From Pseudomonadota bacterium (lineage in GTDB: Bacteria; Myxococcota_A; Polyangia; Polyangiales; Polyangiaceae): 11,334 bases of DNA. The position numbers and the translations under genes were made by a program. This document shows positions 1 to 6,461 of this stretch, one piece after another (within the stretch, counting starts at the first letter, position 1; each line of letters opens with the position of its first letter). Location: assembly GCA_023418705.1 (NCBI GenBank), contig JAEZYZ010000047.1, positions 1 through 11,334 on the forward strand. The letters are read 5' to 3'. The notes beneath the pieces were generated by a model, which was given only the letters and a program-made list of their open reading frames with translations, ran no database searches and was not told where the DNA came from.

Positions 1-556
1 CGTTCGCAGGAGGCGGCGGCTCGATCCAATCCGCCGGTCGATCCCCCTCGGGCAAGCTCCGCACGGGTCCGACGAAGGCCTTCGCGATCGCATGCATCGG
101 CATCCGCCGGGGAGCTGCGGGGGCGACGGGTTCGATGCGCGCCGGCACCTCCGGCTTGGGGTCGATCTCGGCGATCAGGCGCGCGATCTCCTTTTTCGCT
201 CGGAAGCGCGCGCGTTCGATCACCTCGGTGTGGCGCGGGCCGCCCAGGTACGGCGCGATCATCAAGAGGCCGGTGAGGTGCAGCTCTCCCCGGGCGACGA
301 TGCCCCGGAGCTCCGGGTGTTCGTGCACCAGGCGCGCCGCCTTGGCTCGACGGAAGGCGGCGTCCTCGCTCATGCGCAGCTCGTATTGGCAGTAGGCGTA
401 GAGGGTCGCGCAAGCGCGGGCGCGATGGATGCCCCTCTCTTCCACCTCTCCGAGGTGCGCGAGCAGGTCGGCGAGGGTGACGTTGGAGCGCGCCGTGAGC
501 CGACGCACGGCAGCGTGAAGATCGTCATCGGACAGAGAGCTCAATGAGGATTCCAT
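1..556 (-). CDS. HNH endonuclease-family protein, N-terminal part (truncated by window edge)
   Basis: A minus-strand frame is open from ATG at 556 to the window edge (185 codons, no stop), so the C-terminus is missing. The start reads MESSLSSLSDDDLHAAVRRL. It continues as a helical domain with LLAHLGEVEERGIH (residues 31-44), a Cys/Tyr-containing stretch (about 48-60), MSEDAAFRR (62-70) and GELHLTGL (90-97), followed by a basic helix around 115-130. This order is the one I know from the multicopy myxobacterial proteins annotated as HNH endonucleases, where the helical domain precedes a C-terminal HNH nuclease. That nuclease lies outside the window, so activity cannot be judged. GC-rich third positions in this frame support it over the plus-strand overlap. 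No Shine-Dalgarno lies before the ATG; a TATAAG box ends 5 nt upstream, hinting at a leaderless message. Family call is by recalled sequence resemblance. Confidence 0.78.
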   Translation of the reverse strand, partial: MESSLSSLSDDDLHAAVRRLTARSNVTLADLLAHLGEVEERGIHRARACATLYAYCQYELRMSEDAAFRRAKAARLVHEHPELRGIVARGELHLTGLLMIAPYLGGPRHTEVIERARFRAKKEIARLIAEIDPKPEVPARIEPVAPAAPRRMPMHAIAKAFVGPVRSLPEGDRPADWIEPPPPAN

Positions 557-834
557 GAGATCTTATACACCCTAGATTTTCATGCCCTGAGGATGCGTGC
601 TGTCGAGCTCGCGGCCACGCTGACGCTTCGCGAGTCGAATGGCTCACGAAAAGCCGCTAGAGCCGCCGCTGGGCGGGCAAGCAGGGCTCTACGGACAGCG
701 GCGCCGATCCAGCGGGAGCTTTGGTAGCGAATCGTGTCAAGCTTAATCGATCCGAATCGACCTCGATCGACATGGATGGGTGAAGACTTGAAGCGGTCTC
801 CTGTTCGTATGCCGTGTGTTGGAGCAGTGCTGCG
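557..834. other. Divergent intergenic region, 278 bp
   Basis: This lies between the minus-strand HNH-family gene and the plus-strand small lipoprotein, so it should hold both promoters. Apart from the TATAAG box near 562 I see a cluster of ATCGA/TCGAT words around 743-772, which could be a binding site or chance. A longer minus-strand frame crosses it, but that frame has no recognisable protein character. Confidence 0.4.
562..567 (-). promoter_or_regulatory. Candidate -10 box for the HNH-family gene (leaderless start)
   Basis: On the minus strand TATAAG lies in a locally AT-rich patch, with 5 nt between it and the ATG at 556. Transcription from such a box would begin at or next to the A of the start codon, giving a leaderless mRNA, which agrees with the absence of a Shine-Dalgarno. 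The -35 position (TCAGGG at a 17-nt spacing) is poor, so this is only a candidate. Confidence 0.3.
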
Positions 835-1293
835 GTGCGCCGCCTCGGCGTCGCATTGCTGGTGACGCTGCTCTCCGTGGGCTGCAGCGACGACGGTTCG
901 AGCGAGCCCTCGACCAACATGGGGCCGAGCGGTGGCGCAGAAGATGTGGGCCCGTACGGTGTGTGGTCCACCAGCGATGGCGAGCCGGAGCTCTGCATGA
1001 TCTTTTGCTCGAACGGTCGCTTCCTCGGTGGAGAGAGCACGGTCAGCTGCGCAGATACCTCGGGTCCCGACTTCGACGTCTACGGGATCTTTCGGGAGAA
1101 AGATGGCCAACTTGCGTTTTACGACGCCGAAGGGCTTACCGGCTCGACCGGCGGCAATGAACGAACGGACGACGTTTCGGTGCTGACGCTCCGCCATGAA
1201 GGCCTGCAGATTGCTGGGCCCACGTTGTCCCGCGTGATCGACGACCATCCTCTCTGTGCAGCCACGGACGTCTCGCTCGTGCGTCGCGAGTAG
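835..1293 (+). CDS. Small secreted lipoprotein of unknown function
   Basis: The protein is 152 aa from GTG at 835. The frame is also open from GTG 814, but I prefer 835 because GGAG at 821-824 sits 10 nt upstream and the result is a compact signal peptide, MRRLGVALLVTLLSVGC, with the lipid-accepting Cys at residue 17. The lipobox (S-V-G-C) is slightly off consensus. A short Asp/Ser/Gly-rich linker follows, then a roughly 110-residue domain beginning GVWSTSDGEPELC with alternating hydrophobic residues suggesting beta strands. Four Cys remain in the mature domain (CMIFC, VSC, HPLC), possibly two disulfides, consistent with export. The GVW opening is reminiscent of lipocalin-like lipoproteins, but I do not recognise the family. 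It is probably monocistronic: 217 bp separate it from the next gene, and a short GC hairpin follows the stop. Confidence 0.72.
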   Translation: MRRLGVALLVTLLSVGCSDDGSSEPSTNMGPSGGAEDVGPYGVWSTSDGEPELCMIFCSNGRFLGGESTVSCADTSGPDFDVYGIFREKDGQLAFYDAEGLTGSTGGNERTDDVSVLTLRHEGLQIAGPTLSRVIDDHPLCAATDVSLVRRE

Positions 1294-1321
1294 GGTGCGG
1301 TTTCTCGGTGATGCGGTCGCG

Positions 1322-1336
1322 CCGGCCGCTGGCCGG
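1322..1336 (+). terminator. Short GC hairpin after the small lipoprotein gene
   Basis: CCGGCC, loop GCT, GGCCGG: a perfect 6-bp stem 28 nt past the stop codon at 1293. It has no T-run behind it, so it is at best a weak terminator; in GC-rich DNA it could be chance. Confidence 0.25.
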
Positions 1337-1510
1337 AGGCTCACGGACTCGCTGCCCGATTGAGCGCTGCTCTGCCCAACCTGAGTCGTCGCGTGCTCAG
1401 TCCCGCGTCGTAGCGACCCGGGACCGCTGCGCAAAACGCTAGCTCCTGGCGCTGGCCGGGCTCTTGCTTTGGCGCCGCCGCAGCGACTTCGTCGGAAGGT
1501 GAACGGAACG

Positions 1511-4126
1511 ATGAAAAACTTGGAACGTAGCGATCAACTATTCGGCCTCGTGCGAAGGCTGGGGCGCCGGTGGGCGCCCTTCGCCGCTCTGGCGTGCCAG
1601 GTGAGCTTGCTGGCGGCGTCGGGGTGCAACTCCGCGAACGACAGCGGCGAGCTGGCCACCGTCAGCCAAGCGCTTGCGTCGGACGATGAGCGAGTGCTGG
1701 GGTTCGAGGACCCCGCGGACTGGGCCATCACCTCGGGCAGTGGCGTCCTCGCCTCGAACGGCGAGGCCAGCCAGGGTTCTGCATCGCTGGCGGTGCCAGG
1801 CGCGGGATATGTCGCCATCCGGAACGTGACGCCGCTGGCGACGGGCAGCGGCGCTGTCCCCGAGGTGGTGGGCTACGACGTGTTCCTGCCGGAAGTGCAG
1901 AACAACCCCTTCTGGGCTGGAGATACCCAGCTATACGTCGAAGCGCCCTCCGCCGGCATCCACAACCAATACCTTGGGATCCGCTCGTTCGAGGGCGCTC
2001 CCAGGGGCCGCTTCACTCGCGTCGAGTTCGTCGTCCCCGAAGCGATCCGCCAGGCCCTCGGCAGCGGCTCCTACGCCGACCTGCGCTTCACGCTTGCCTT
2101 CAATGTCGACCCCGCGCACGGCACGCTGTACGTGGACAACTTGACCTTGGGACCCAGCGCTCCGTCCGAGGACGAGTTCGTGCAGACGGGCCCCGAGGAC
2201 GACGTCATCAACCTGGGCGGGAAGGGCGCGGCCAGCGTGTTCTCCGGAGACGGTGCAGACAAAGTCACCGGCTCCAACTATGACGACCACGTCGAAGGCG
2301 GCCCCGGAGACGACCGCCTGGCTGGCGCGGACGGCGACGATGCGCTGGTGGGGCAGGGCGGGGACGATGTCCTCTTCGGAGGTCCCGGCGGCGATCGGCT
2401 GCTGCCCGGCGCGGGGCGTGACGAAACCTACGGGGACGGCGGCGACGACTACGTGCTCGTCATGTCCACCTGCCAGCTCGAAGCCGGCGAAATCCTCGAC
2501 GGCGGTGACGGGTACGATACCCTCATCACGCCCGTCCCGGAGACCGAGCTTCAGGCGCTCGGCGTCGTCGTCCGCAACTTCGAGCGCGTCCTCTTGACGG
2601 AGGAGGAGGCCTTCGAGTGCAACCCGACCACCTGCGAGTGCGACGACAGCTTCCCCCGGACAGAGCGCGATCCGTGCGACTTCAGCGACATGGCTGGCGA
2701 GCCGGGCGTGGACGCGGCGGCGCTGGCGCAGGCCTGCAAGGGCTTTAGCGAGGATGCCTCCGAGCTGGTCGAGATCTTGCTCCAGAATCCGACGGAGGAA
2801 GCCGCCGACGATTGGTTTCGAGCGAACGCGGACCTGCGAACCTTGCAAGACGGCCTCTTCGGGGTCGTCACGCACGCGGGCGAAGCAAGCTTCGTCCCTG
2901 GCACCGGCCCCGGCACCCCGCTTCCCGGCGTCGACATGCGCCTGAACGCCTGCGATCGCCCCGACCGACTGTTGCAGCTCGACGTCGGATATGGTGGCCG
3001 CGAGAACTGCTCCGTCGCGGAGCAAATGCAGCTCTACGAAGCTGCCGACCACGCCGCTTTTCTCGTTTGGCGTATGGAGCAACAAGTGGGGGAGGTGCTG
3101 AGCGCCTTGAACGCCGGTCACGCCGCAGCGGCAGAAGAGATGTGGACGCGCGGCGCTGCTCGTTATTCCCTGGCGTGGTGGTTTGGTGACTTCGATCGTG
3201 ACCGGGTGGAGGCGGTGGCACAAACCGCGCGCATTCTCCGAGACCGGCTCCACGGCGGCGGCGGTGATGCCTACGGCAGGCTCCGCCTCCAATGCTGGCA
3301 TAGCCTGCGCGGGTGGCGGATCGCGGCCTTGGCTCTCTTCAACCCTGCGGCCTTGCTCTTCCACTACGGCACCAACCCGTGCGGGGCCAATCACGTGTTA
3401 GGCTGGCACACCCACGCCCACGCGTTCTACGCGCAACCGGGGACCGGCACGGCCGCTGGCGTCGTGGCGCGCTATCCGTACGCCAGCCTGGAGTTCTGCC
3501 CCGTCTTCTTCGATCAGTTCGACCACTCCGACGAGGAGCTCCTCATCTTTCAGGCGGGCGTGATCCTTCACGAGTCCCTCCACTGGCACAGCAACGATCT
3601 CGGACTTTTGCGCGACCGCCACCAGGACAGCAACGATCTCTGCAGCGGCGGGTGCTACGGCGAAACCGTCGCCCACAATTTGGCGGTCCAGCTCCCTGAC
3701 GTCGCCGTCCGAAACATCGACAACTACGAGTCCTGGGCGAACCGCGTCGGCACCCAATACTTGCTGGGCTACTGCGACGCCGCACGCAATCCCCTGTGCA
3801 TTCAATCGGACTGCTGCGGCAACGGCACTCAAGAGCCCCACGAGCTGTGCGATGGCGAAGTCGCCTCCAGCATCGACTGCGCGGCCCTCTCTCAGGGCGT
3901 TGGTCCCGTGAGCTGTGGCTCCAGTTGCCTGGAGTACGACACCAGCGCCTGCATCGACCTCGACGATCCAGTCGACAGGTTCTGCACCGAGGCCATCCCG
4001 CCTAGGCCCTGCCAGTCGGACGCCGATTGCGTCGGTTTGGGCGGGCCGAGCGATACGGTGCAAGACCACGAGTGTGATCCTGCCTCTCTGACGTGCCAGT
4101 GCCCCTTGCCCCCTCCAATCCCGTGA
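1511..4126 (+). CDS. Lipoprotein with RTX calcium-binding repeats and M35-like (aspzincin) metallopeptidase domain
   Basis: The protein is 871 aa from ATG 1511; GGAAGG (1494-1499) precedes it by 11 nt, and the in-frame TTG 1469 is less likely. Order: signal peptide ending in lipobox AASGC (Cys39); a beta-sandwich-like domain (about 62-215) of a type common in myxobacterial exoproteins, ending in LYVDNLTLGP; eight RTX nonapeptides (246-317); a Cys-containing spacer and helical region (about 375-560); the peptidase core; and a Cys-rich tail from about 768 (CCGNGTQEPHELCDG, then CQSDADC). The peptidase shows WWFGDFDRDR (about 555), RYPYASLEFCPVFFD (654-668), zinc motif HESLH (687-691), CYGETVAHNLA (715-725) and NIDNYESWA (735-743). 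These follow the M35 layout of HExxH, YG, then a NADNYE-like motif. The usual GTxD before YG is not evident: D702, D706 and D709 are possible third ligands. Predicted role: surface or secreted Ca-stabilised protease. It appears monocistronic. Confidence 0.87.
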   Translation: MKNLERSDQLFGLVRRLGRRWAPFAALACQVSLLAASGCNSANDSGELATVSQALASDDERVLGFEDPADWAITSGSGVLASNGEASQGSASLAVPGAGYVAIRNVTPLATGSGAVPEVVGYDVFLPEVQNNPFWAGDTQLYVEAPSAGIHNQYLGIRSFEGAPRGRFTRVEFVVPEAIRQALGSGSYADLRFTLAFNVDPAHGTLYVDNLTLGPSAPSEDEFVQTGPEDDVINLGGKGAASVFSGDGADKVTGSNYDDHVEGGPGDDRLAGADGDDALVGQGGDDVLFGGPGGDRLLPGAGRDETYGDGGDDYVLVMSTCQLEAGEILDGGDGYDTLITPVPETELQALGVVVRNFERVLLTEEEAFECNPTTCECDDSFPRTERDPCDFSDMAGEPGVDAAALAQACKGFSEDASELVEILLQNPTEEAADDWFRANADLRTLQDGLFGVVTHAGEASFVPGTGPGTPLPGVDMRLNACDRPDRLLQLDVGYGGRENCSVAEQMQLYEAADHAAFLVWRMEQQVGEVLSALNAGHAAAAEEMWTRGAARYSLAWWFGDFDRDRVEAVAQTARILRDRLHGGGGDAYGRLRLQCWHSLRGWRIAALALFNPAALLFHYGTNPCGANHVLGWHTHAHAFYAQPGTGTAAGVVARYPYASLEFCPVFFDQFDHSDEELLIFQAGVILHESLHWHSNDLGLLRDRHQDSNDLCSGGCYGETVAHNLAVQLPDVAVRNIDNYESWANRVGTQYLLGYCDAARNPLCIQSDCCGNGTQEPHELCDGEVASSIDCAALSQGVGPVSCGSSCLEYDTSACIDLDDPVDRFCTEAIPPRPCQSDADCVGLGGPSDTVQDHECDPASLTCQCPLPPPIP
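2246..2461 (+). repeat. Eight in-register RTX nonapeptide repeats within the peptidase gene
   Basis: Residues 246-317 split without gaps into eight 9-mers: GDGADKVTG, SNYDDHVEG, GPGDDRLAG, ADGDDALVG, QGGDDVLFG, GPGGDRLLP, GAGRDETYG, DGGDDYVLV. They follow the hemolysin-type consensus GGxGxDxLx, which folds as a calcium-binding parallel beta-roll. The DNA period is 27 bp but the units have diverged. The first two units and the GRD unit have weaker calcium-loop residues. Confidence 0.88.
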
Positions 4127-4165
4127 GCACCCGTCGATCAGGCCTCTCCTAGCCGATCGAAGAAC

Positions 4166-4198
4166 AGGGCCCGCGCGAGAGACGATCGCGCGGGCCCT
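4166..4198 (+). terminator. Perfect 13-bp hairpin between the peptidase and collagen-like genes
   Basis: AGGGCCCGCGCGA (4166-4178), a 7-nt loop, then the exact complement TCGCGCGGGCCCT (4186-4198). It starts 40 nt after the stop of the upstream gene. The stem is very stable, but no T-tract follows on the plus strand; on the minus strand it is followed by GTTCTT. Termination of the peptidase gene is the likeliest role; a protein-binding palindrome is an alternative. Confidence 0.5.
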
Positions 4199-4289
4199 CG
4201 GGCGTATCGGAGCGTCTCGGGGCATGCCTTCGCGTCCTGTTTGAGGCCCGCGGCCCCGCCAGGTATCGTGTGCGTCCATGAGGTACGCC

Positions 4290-5759
4290 ATGAAGTCGAC
4301 GCTGGGACGCTTGCTCATGCTCCTTGGGGGGATGGCCTGGGTGGCGGCCTGTGGTGACTCCAGCGGCGAAAATGACATGACGGGTGGCGCTCCCGGCTCC
4401 GGCGGGCACGCGGGCGGCGACGGCAGCGCCGGTGCCAGCGGGATCGCTGGCCAGGGTGGTGCTCATGGACCGGGCGGCGGCGGAACCGCCGGCCTCGCGG
4501 GAGCCGCAGGAGACGGAGGCGTCGCGGGATCCGGAGGTGCCGGAGGAGCCCCGGGAACCGGAGGTATCGGAGGCGTCGCTGGCGTCGCAGCCGCGGGAGC
4601 CGCGGGGGCCGCAGGTCAGCCTGGGCCGTTCCGCAGCGAGCCCCCGTGGCGGCACCCCTTCCACCACGAGTCGTTCTGGAACACGCCCGTAGGCAGCGGC
4701 GCGGTCTACGTGCCGACCGACGCCTCACGCCACACGTCCACCTTCTCCGGGTCCGGTTTCAACCTGAACTACAACAACTGGACCGATCCCATCTACCTCG
4801 CCACCGACGCCGATCCGCTCATGGAGATCGAGAAGCGCGCCAACCTGCCCAGCGGGTGGTCGGAGCTCGGCAACGACGAGACCGGCGGGACGTCAGGGCA
4901 GGGGGCCTTCGAGGGCCGCTACACCGGCGTTCGCATCCCGGCCGACGCCACCTGGCAGAGCACCTCGAACACCGACCGTAAGGTCATCGTCGTGCAGCCA
5001 GAGGTGACGCTGCAGCGCTACGACGCCTCGAACGAGCTCATCTCGACCCAGACCTATCCGGCCGGGACCTTGTCGATCGAGATGCACAAGTTCTATCGGG
5101 TCACCGGCGGCACGAAGATCCTCACCACCAACCTCTCGTATTCCGACCTCCGCGGTCACGGTATGGGCTACGGCGCGATCGCCTCCGGCGTCTCGATGTC
5201 GCAGGGCTACGTACGCCGCTGGGAGATCGACGCCGCCTTGGACGGCGACCACACCGCGATCCGCCACGCCCTCAAGCTCGGGCTGCCGAACTCCAAGCTG
5301 CAGGTGGGGCAGATCTGGCCTGCCTCGTACCAGGACGGCGACGCTGCCTCGAGCTACTCCGGCCAGAACCCGATGGGCACGATGATGGTCCTCGACCGCG
5401 ACACCAACATCGACGAGCTCGCCTACTCGGGATCCAGCCAGGCCCAGCGCCTCCAGAAGGCGTTCGCGTGGACCCTGCAGAACTTCGGTGGCTACGTGCT
5501 CATCCGGGCCGGCAGCGGCCCCATCACCCTCGGCGTCGAAGCCACCCCGCCGCACCTCGGCGGCACGCTCATGACCGCCGTCCGCACCGGGCTCACCGAC
5601 GTCGTCTTCCCGCACCTGCGCATCGTCTCGAACAGCCACGACGTCGGCGCGCTGAGCCCCGACCGCTCCCCCGTCGACCCCTCGCTCATCGCAGGCGGCG
5701 GCACCCGGAACGAAGCCATTCGCCCGCTGCCCATCGATCCGGACGGCCCTTGGTTGTGA
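4290..5759 (+). CDS. Lipoprotein with collagen-like Gly-X-Y linker and secreted domain of unknown function
   Basis: The protein is 489 aa from ATG 4290. An in-frame ATG at 4278 lies 12 nt earlier, but GAGG at 4280-4283 then makes a good Shine-Dalgarno 6 nt before 4290, giving MKSTLGRLLMLLGGMAWVAA with Cys21 as lipid anchor (lipobox V-A-A-C). Residues 33-111 are Gly-X-Y triplets forming a spacer. The globular part (about 118-489) has HESFWNTPVGSG (126-137), YNNWTDPIYL (161-170), RGHGMGYGAIASG (288-300), IRHALKL (324-330), GTMMVLDRD (363-371) and QNFGGYVL (397-404). This resembles a domain in secreted actinobacterial and myxobacterial proteins with 'GxGxGS...R..I.HAL' and 'YG.Y..D' motifs, for which I know no proven activity. 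Conserved His, Asp and Glu residues would be compatible with a hydrolase, lyase or carbohydrate-binding role, but none can be assigned. It is probably a single-gene unit between the hairpins at 4166 and 5790. Confidence 0.85.
   Translation: MKSTLGRLLMLLGGMAWVAACGDSSGENDMTGGAPGSGGHAGGDGSAGASGIAGQGGAHGPGGGGTAGLAGAAGDGGVAGSGGAGGAPGTGGIGGVAGVAAAGAAGAAGQPGPFRSEPPWRHPFHHESFWNTPVGSGAVYVPTDASRHTSTFSGSGFNLNYNNWTDPIYLATDADPLMEIEKRANLPSGWSELGNDETGGTSGQGAFEGRYTGVRIPADATWQSTSNTDRKVIVVQPEVTLQRYDASNELISTQTYPAGTLSIEMHKFYRVTGGTKILTTNLSYSDLRGHGMGYGAIASGVSMSQGYVRRWEIDAALDGDHTAIRHALKLGLPNSKLQVGQIWPASYQDGDAASSYSGQNPMGTMMVLDRDTNIDELAYSGSSQAQRLQKAFAWTLQNFGGYVLIRAGSGPITLGVEATPPHLGGTLMTAVRTGLTDVVFPHLRIVSNSHDVGALSPDRSPVDPSLIAGGGTRNEAIRPLPIDPDGPWL
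4386..4622 (+). repeat. Collagen-like Gly-X-Y triplet region
   Basis: Residues 33-111 of the lipoprotein keep Gly at every third position for 10 triplets (33-62), then after a two-residue break (GG, 63-64) for 12 triplets (65-100), and after a second break (AA, 101-102) for 3 triplets (103-111). X and Y are mostly Ala, Gly, Ser and Val, with few prolines (GAP twice, GPG, GQP). At DNA level the second half is rich in imperfect GGAGGY words. It is probably an extended linker holding the globular domain off the membrane. Confidence 0.75.
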
Positions 5760-5789
5760 CGTGACCGCGCCGCGCCCTGTAGCACAGAG

Positions 5790-5828
5790 GTGCGAAGGCC
5801 GAGCGCAAGCGGTCGGCCGGGCACTTTT
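5790..5828 (+). terminator. Likely intrinsic terminator of the collagen-like lipoprotein gene
   Basis: Starting 31 nt after the stop at 5759: GTGC (5790-5793) pairs with GCAC (5821-5824), and inside it GGCCGA (5797-5802) pairs with TCGGCC (5813-5818), with further partial pairing towards a small loop. TTTT (5825-5828) follows directly. Stem plus T-run on the plus strand suits this gene and not the convergent minus-strand one. Confidence 0.5.
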
Positions 5829-5879
5829 CCTGCTCTGTAGCCGTGGGGTATCGGCGCTGGCCCAACCCCGCGGCTGCGC

Positions 5880-6305
5880 TTATGGAACGTCGAGGACGAT
5901 GATCGGAGGCGGTTGATCGCCGCTGCCGGCCAGCTCCCAGGGGCGGAGCTCCCAGGTGGCGAGGGCGCGGCCGGAGCTGTCGAGCAGCTCGGCGTCGAGC
6001 AAGGTTCGCATGCCTTGAAATACCAGCAGATCGGTCGTGCCCGCGCTGCATGGCTTGATGACGCTCAGCGCGCTCTCGTTGAGCCAGCTGATCTTTACCT
6101 GGCTGGCGCCCACGGCTTCACACGTCGACGGCGTCCCGGCTTTGGAAACCGTCCATGTTAGCCGGTGCAGGTACATCTCGAACACGAATGGATCGAGGAC
6201 GATGGTCTCCCCCGGGCGCACCTCGGTGAGCCCGGACCTGCCGATGCCCAGTCCGGCGAGCCTCACGTCGTCGCGAGTGACCAGCAGGCCGCGGATGTCC
6301 CACAT
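5880..6305 (-). CDS. Small hypothetical protein
   Basis: The protein is 141 aa from ATG 6305, reading MWDIRGLLVTRDDVRLAG and ending IIVLDVP before TAA. The same frame stays open far upstream, but beyond 6462 it lies antisense to the oxygenase gene, and between 6306 and about 6440 its codons lose the GC-rich third positions seen downstream. I therefore place the start at 6305, without a clear Shine-Dalgarno. The protein alternates short hydrophobic strands with polar turns, has two Cys and a WELRPWEL motif near the end, and has no signal peptide. A small beta-rich soluble protein is the most that can be said; I do not recognise the family. It is convergent with the collagen-like gene and divergent from the oxygenase gene. 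A start further upstream or a decayed gene remain possible. Confidence 0.55.
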   Translation of the reverse strand: MWDIRGLLVTRDDVRLAGLGIGRSGLTEVRPGETIVLDPFVFEMYLHRLTWTVSKAGTPSTCEAVGASQVKISWLNESALSVIKPCSAGTTDLLVFQGMRTLLDAELLDSSGRALATWELRPWELAGSGDQPPPIIVLDVP

Positions 6306-6461
6306 GCCCGGGGGCCAAGTCGTGGGGGGCCTTAAACCTGCTCCGATGAGCTTGGCCGCTGTGCTCGCGTGGGCTCGTGTGAGCACGGCGAAGGCGCTTG
6401 CGGGGCGGCATGAGAGAAGTCGGTTGAGTTGCGCGCTGACTTCGTTGTTGGATCGCGACCC
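6306..6461. other. Divergent promoter region, 156 bp
   Basis: This separates the minus-strand small gene from the plus-strand oxygenase/AcrVA2-like operon and should contain the operon promoter. I see no convincing -35/-10 pair and no palindromic operator. Confidence 0.35.

Noticed and set aside
92..547. Plus-strand open frame of 151 codons at the left edge
   Set aside because: It is the mirror of the HNH-family gene, whose minus-strand frame has the family motifs and continues off the edge.
580..1434. Minus-strand open frame of 284 codons over the small lipoprotein
   Set aside because: Arg/Ala/Ser-rich with no domain character, while the plus strand encodes a signal peptide, lipid-anchor Cys and a plausible folded domain.
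1931..3394. Minus-strand open frame of 487 codons inside the peptidase gene
   Set aside because: Antisense to the RTX and helical regions; low-complexity Val/Ala/Gly/Arg composition and no recognisable motif.
3398..4378. Minus-strand open frame of 326 codons spanning the peptidase end and the intergenic hairpin
   Set aside because: Antisense to the HExxH region and runs through the hairpin; no protein-like motif.
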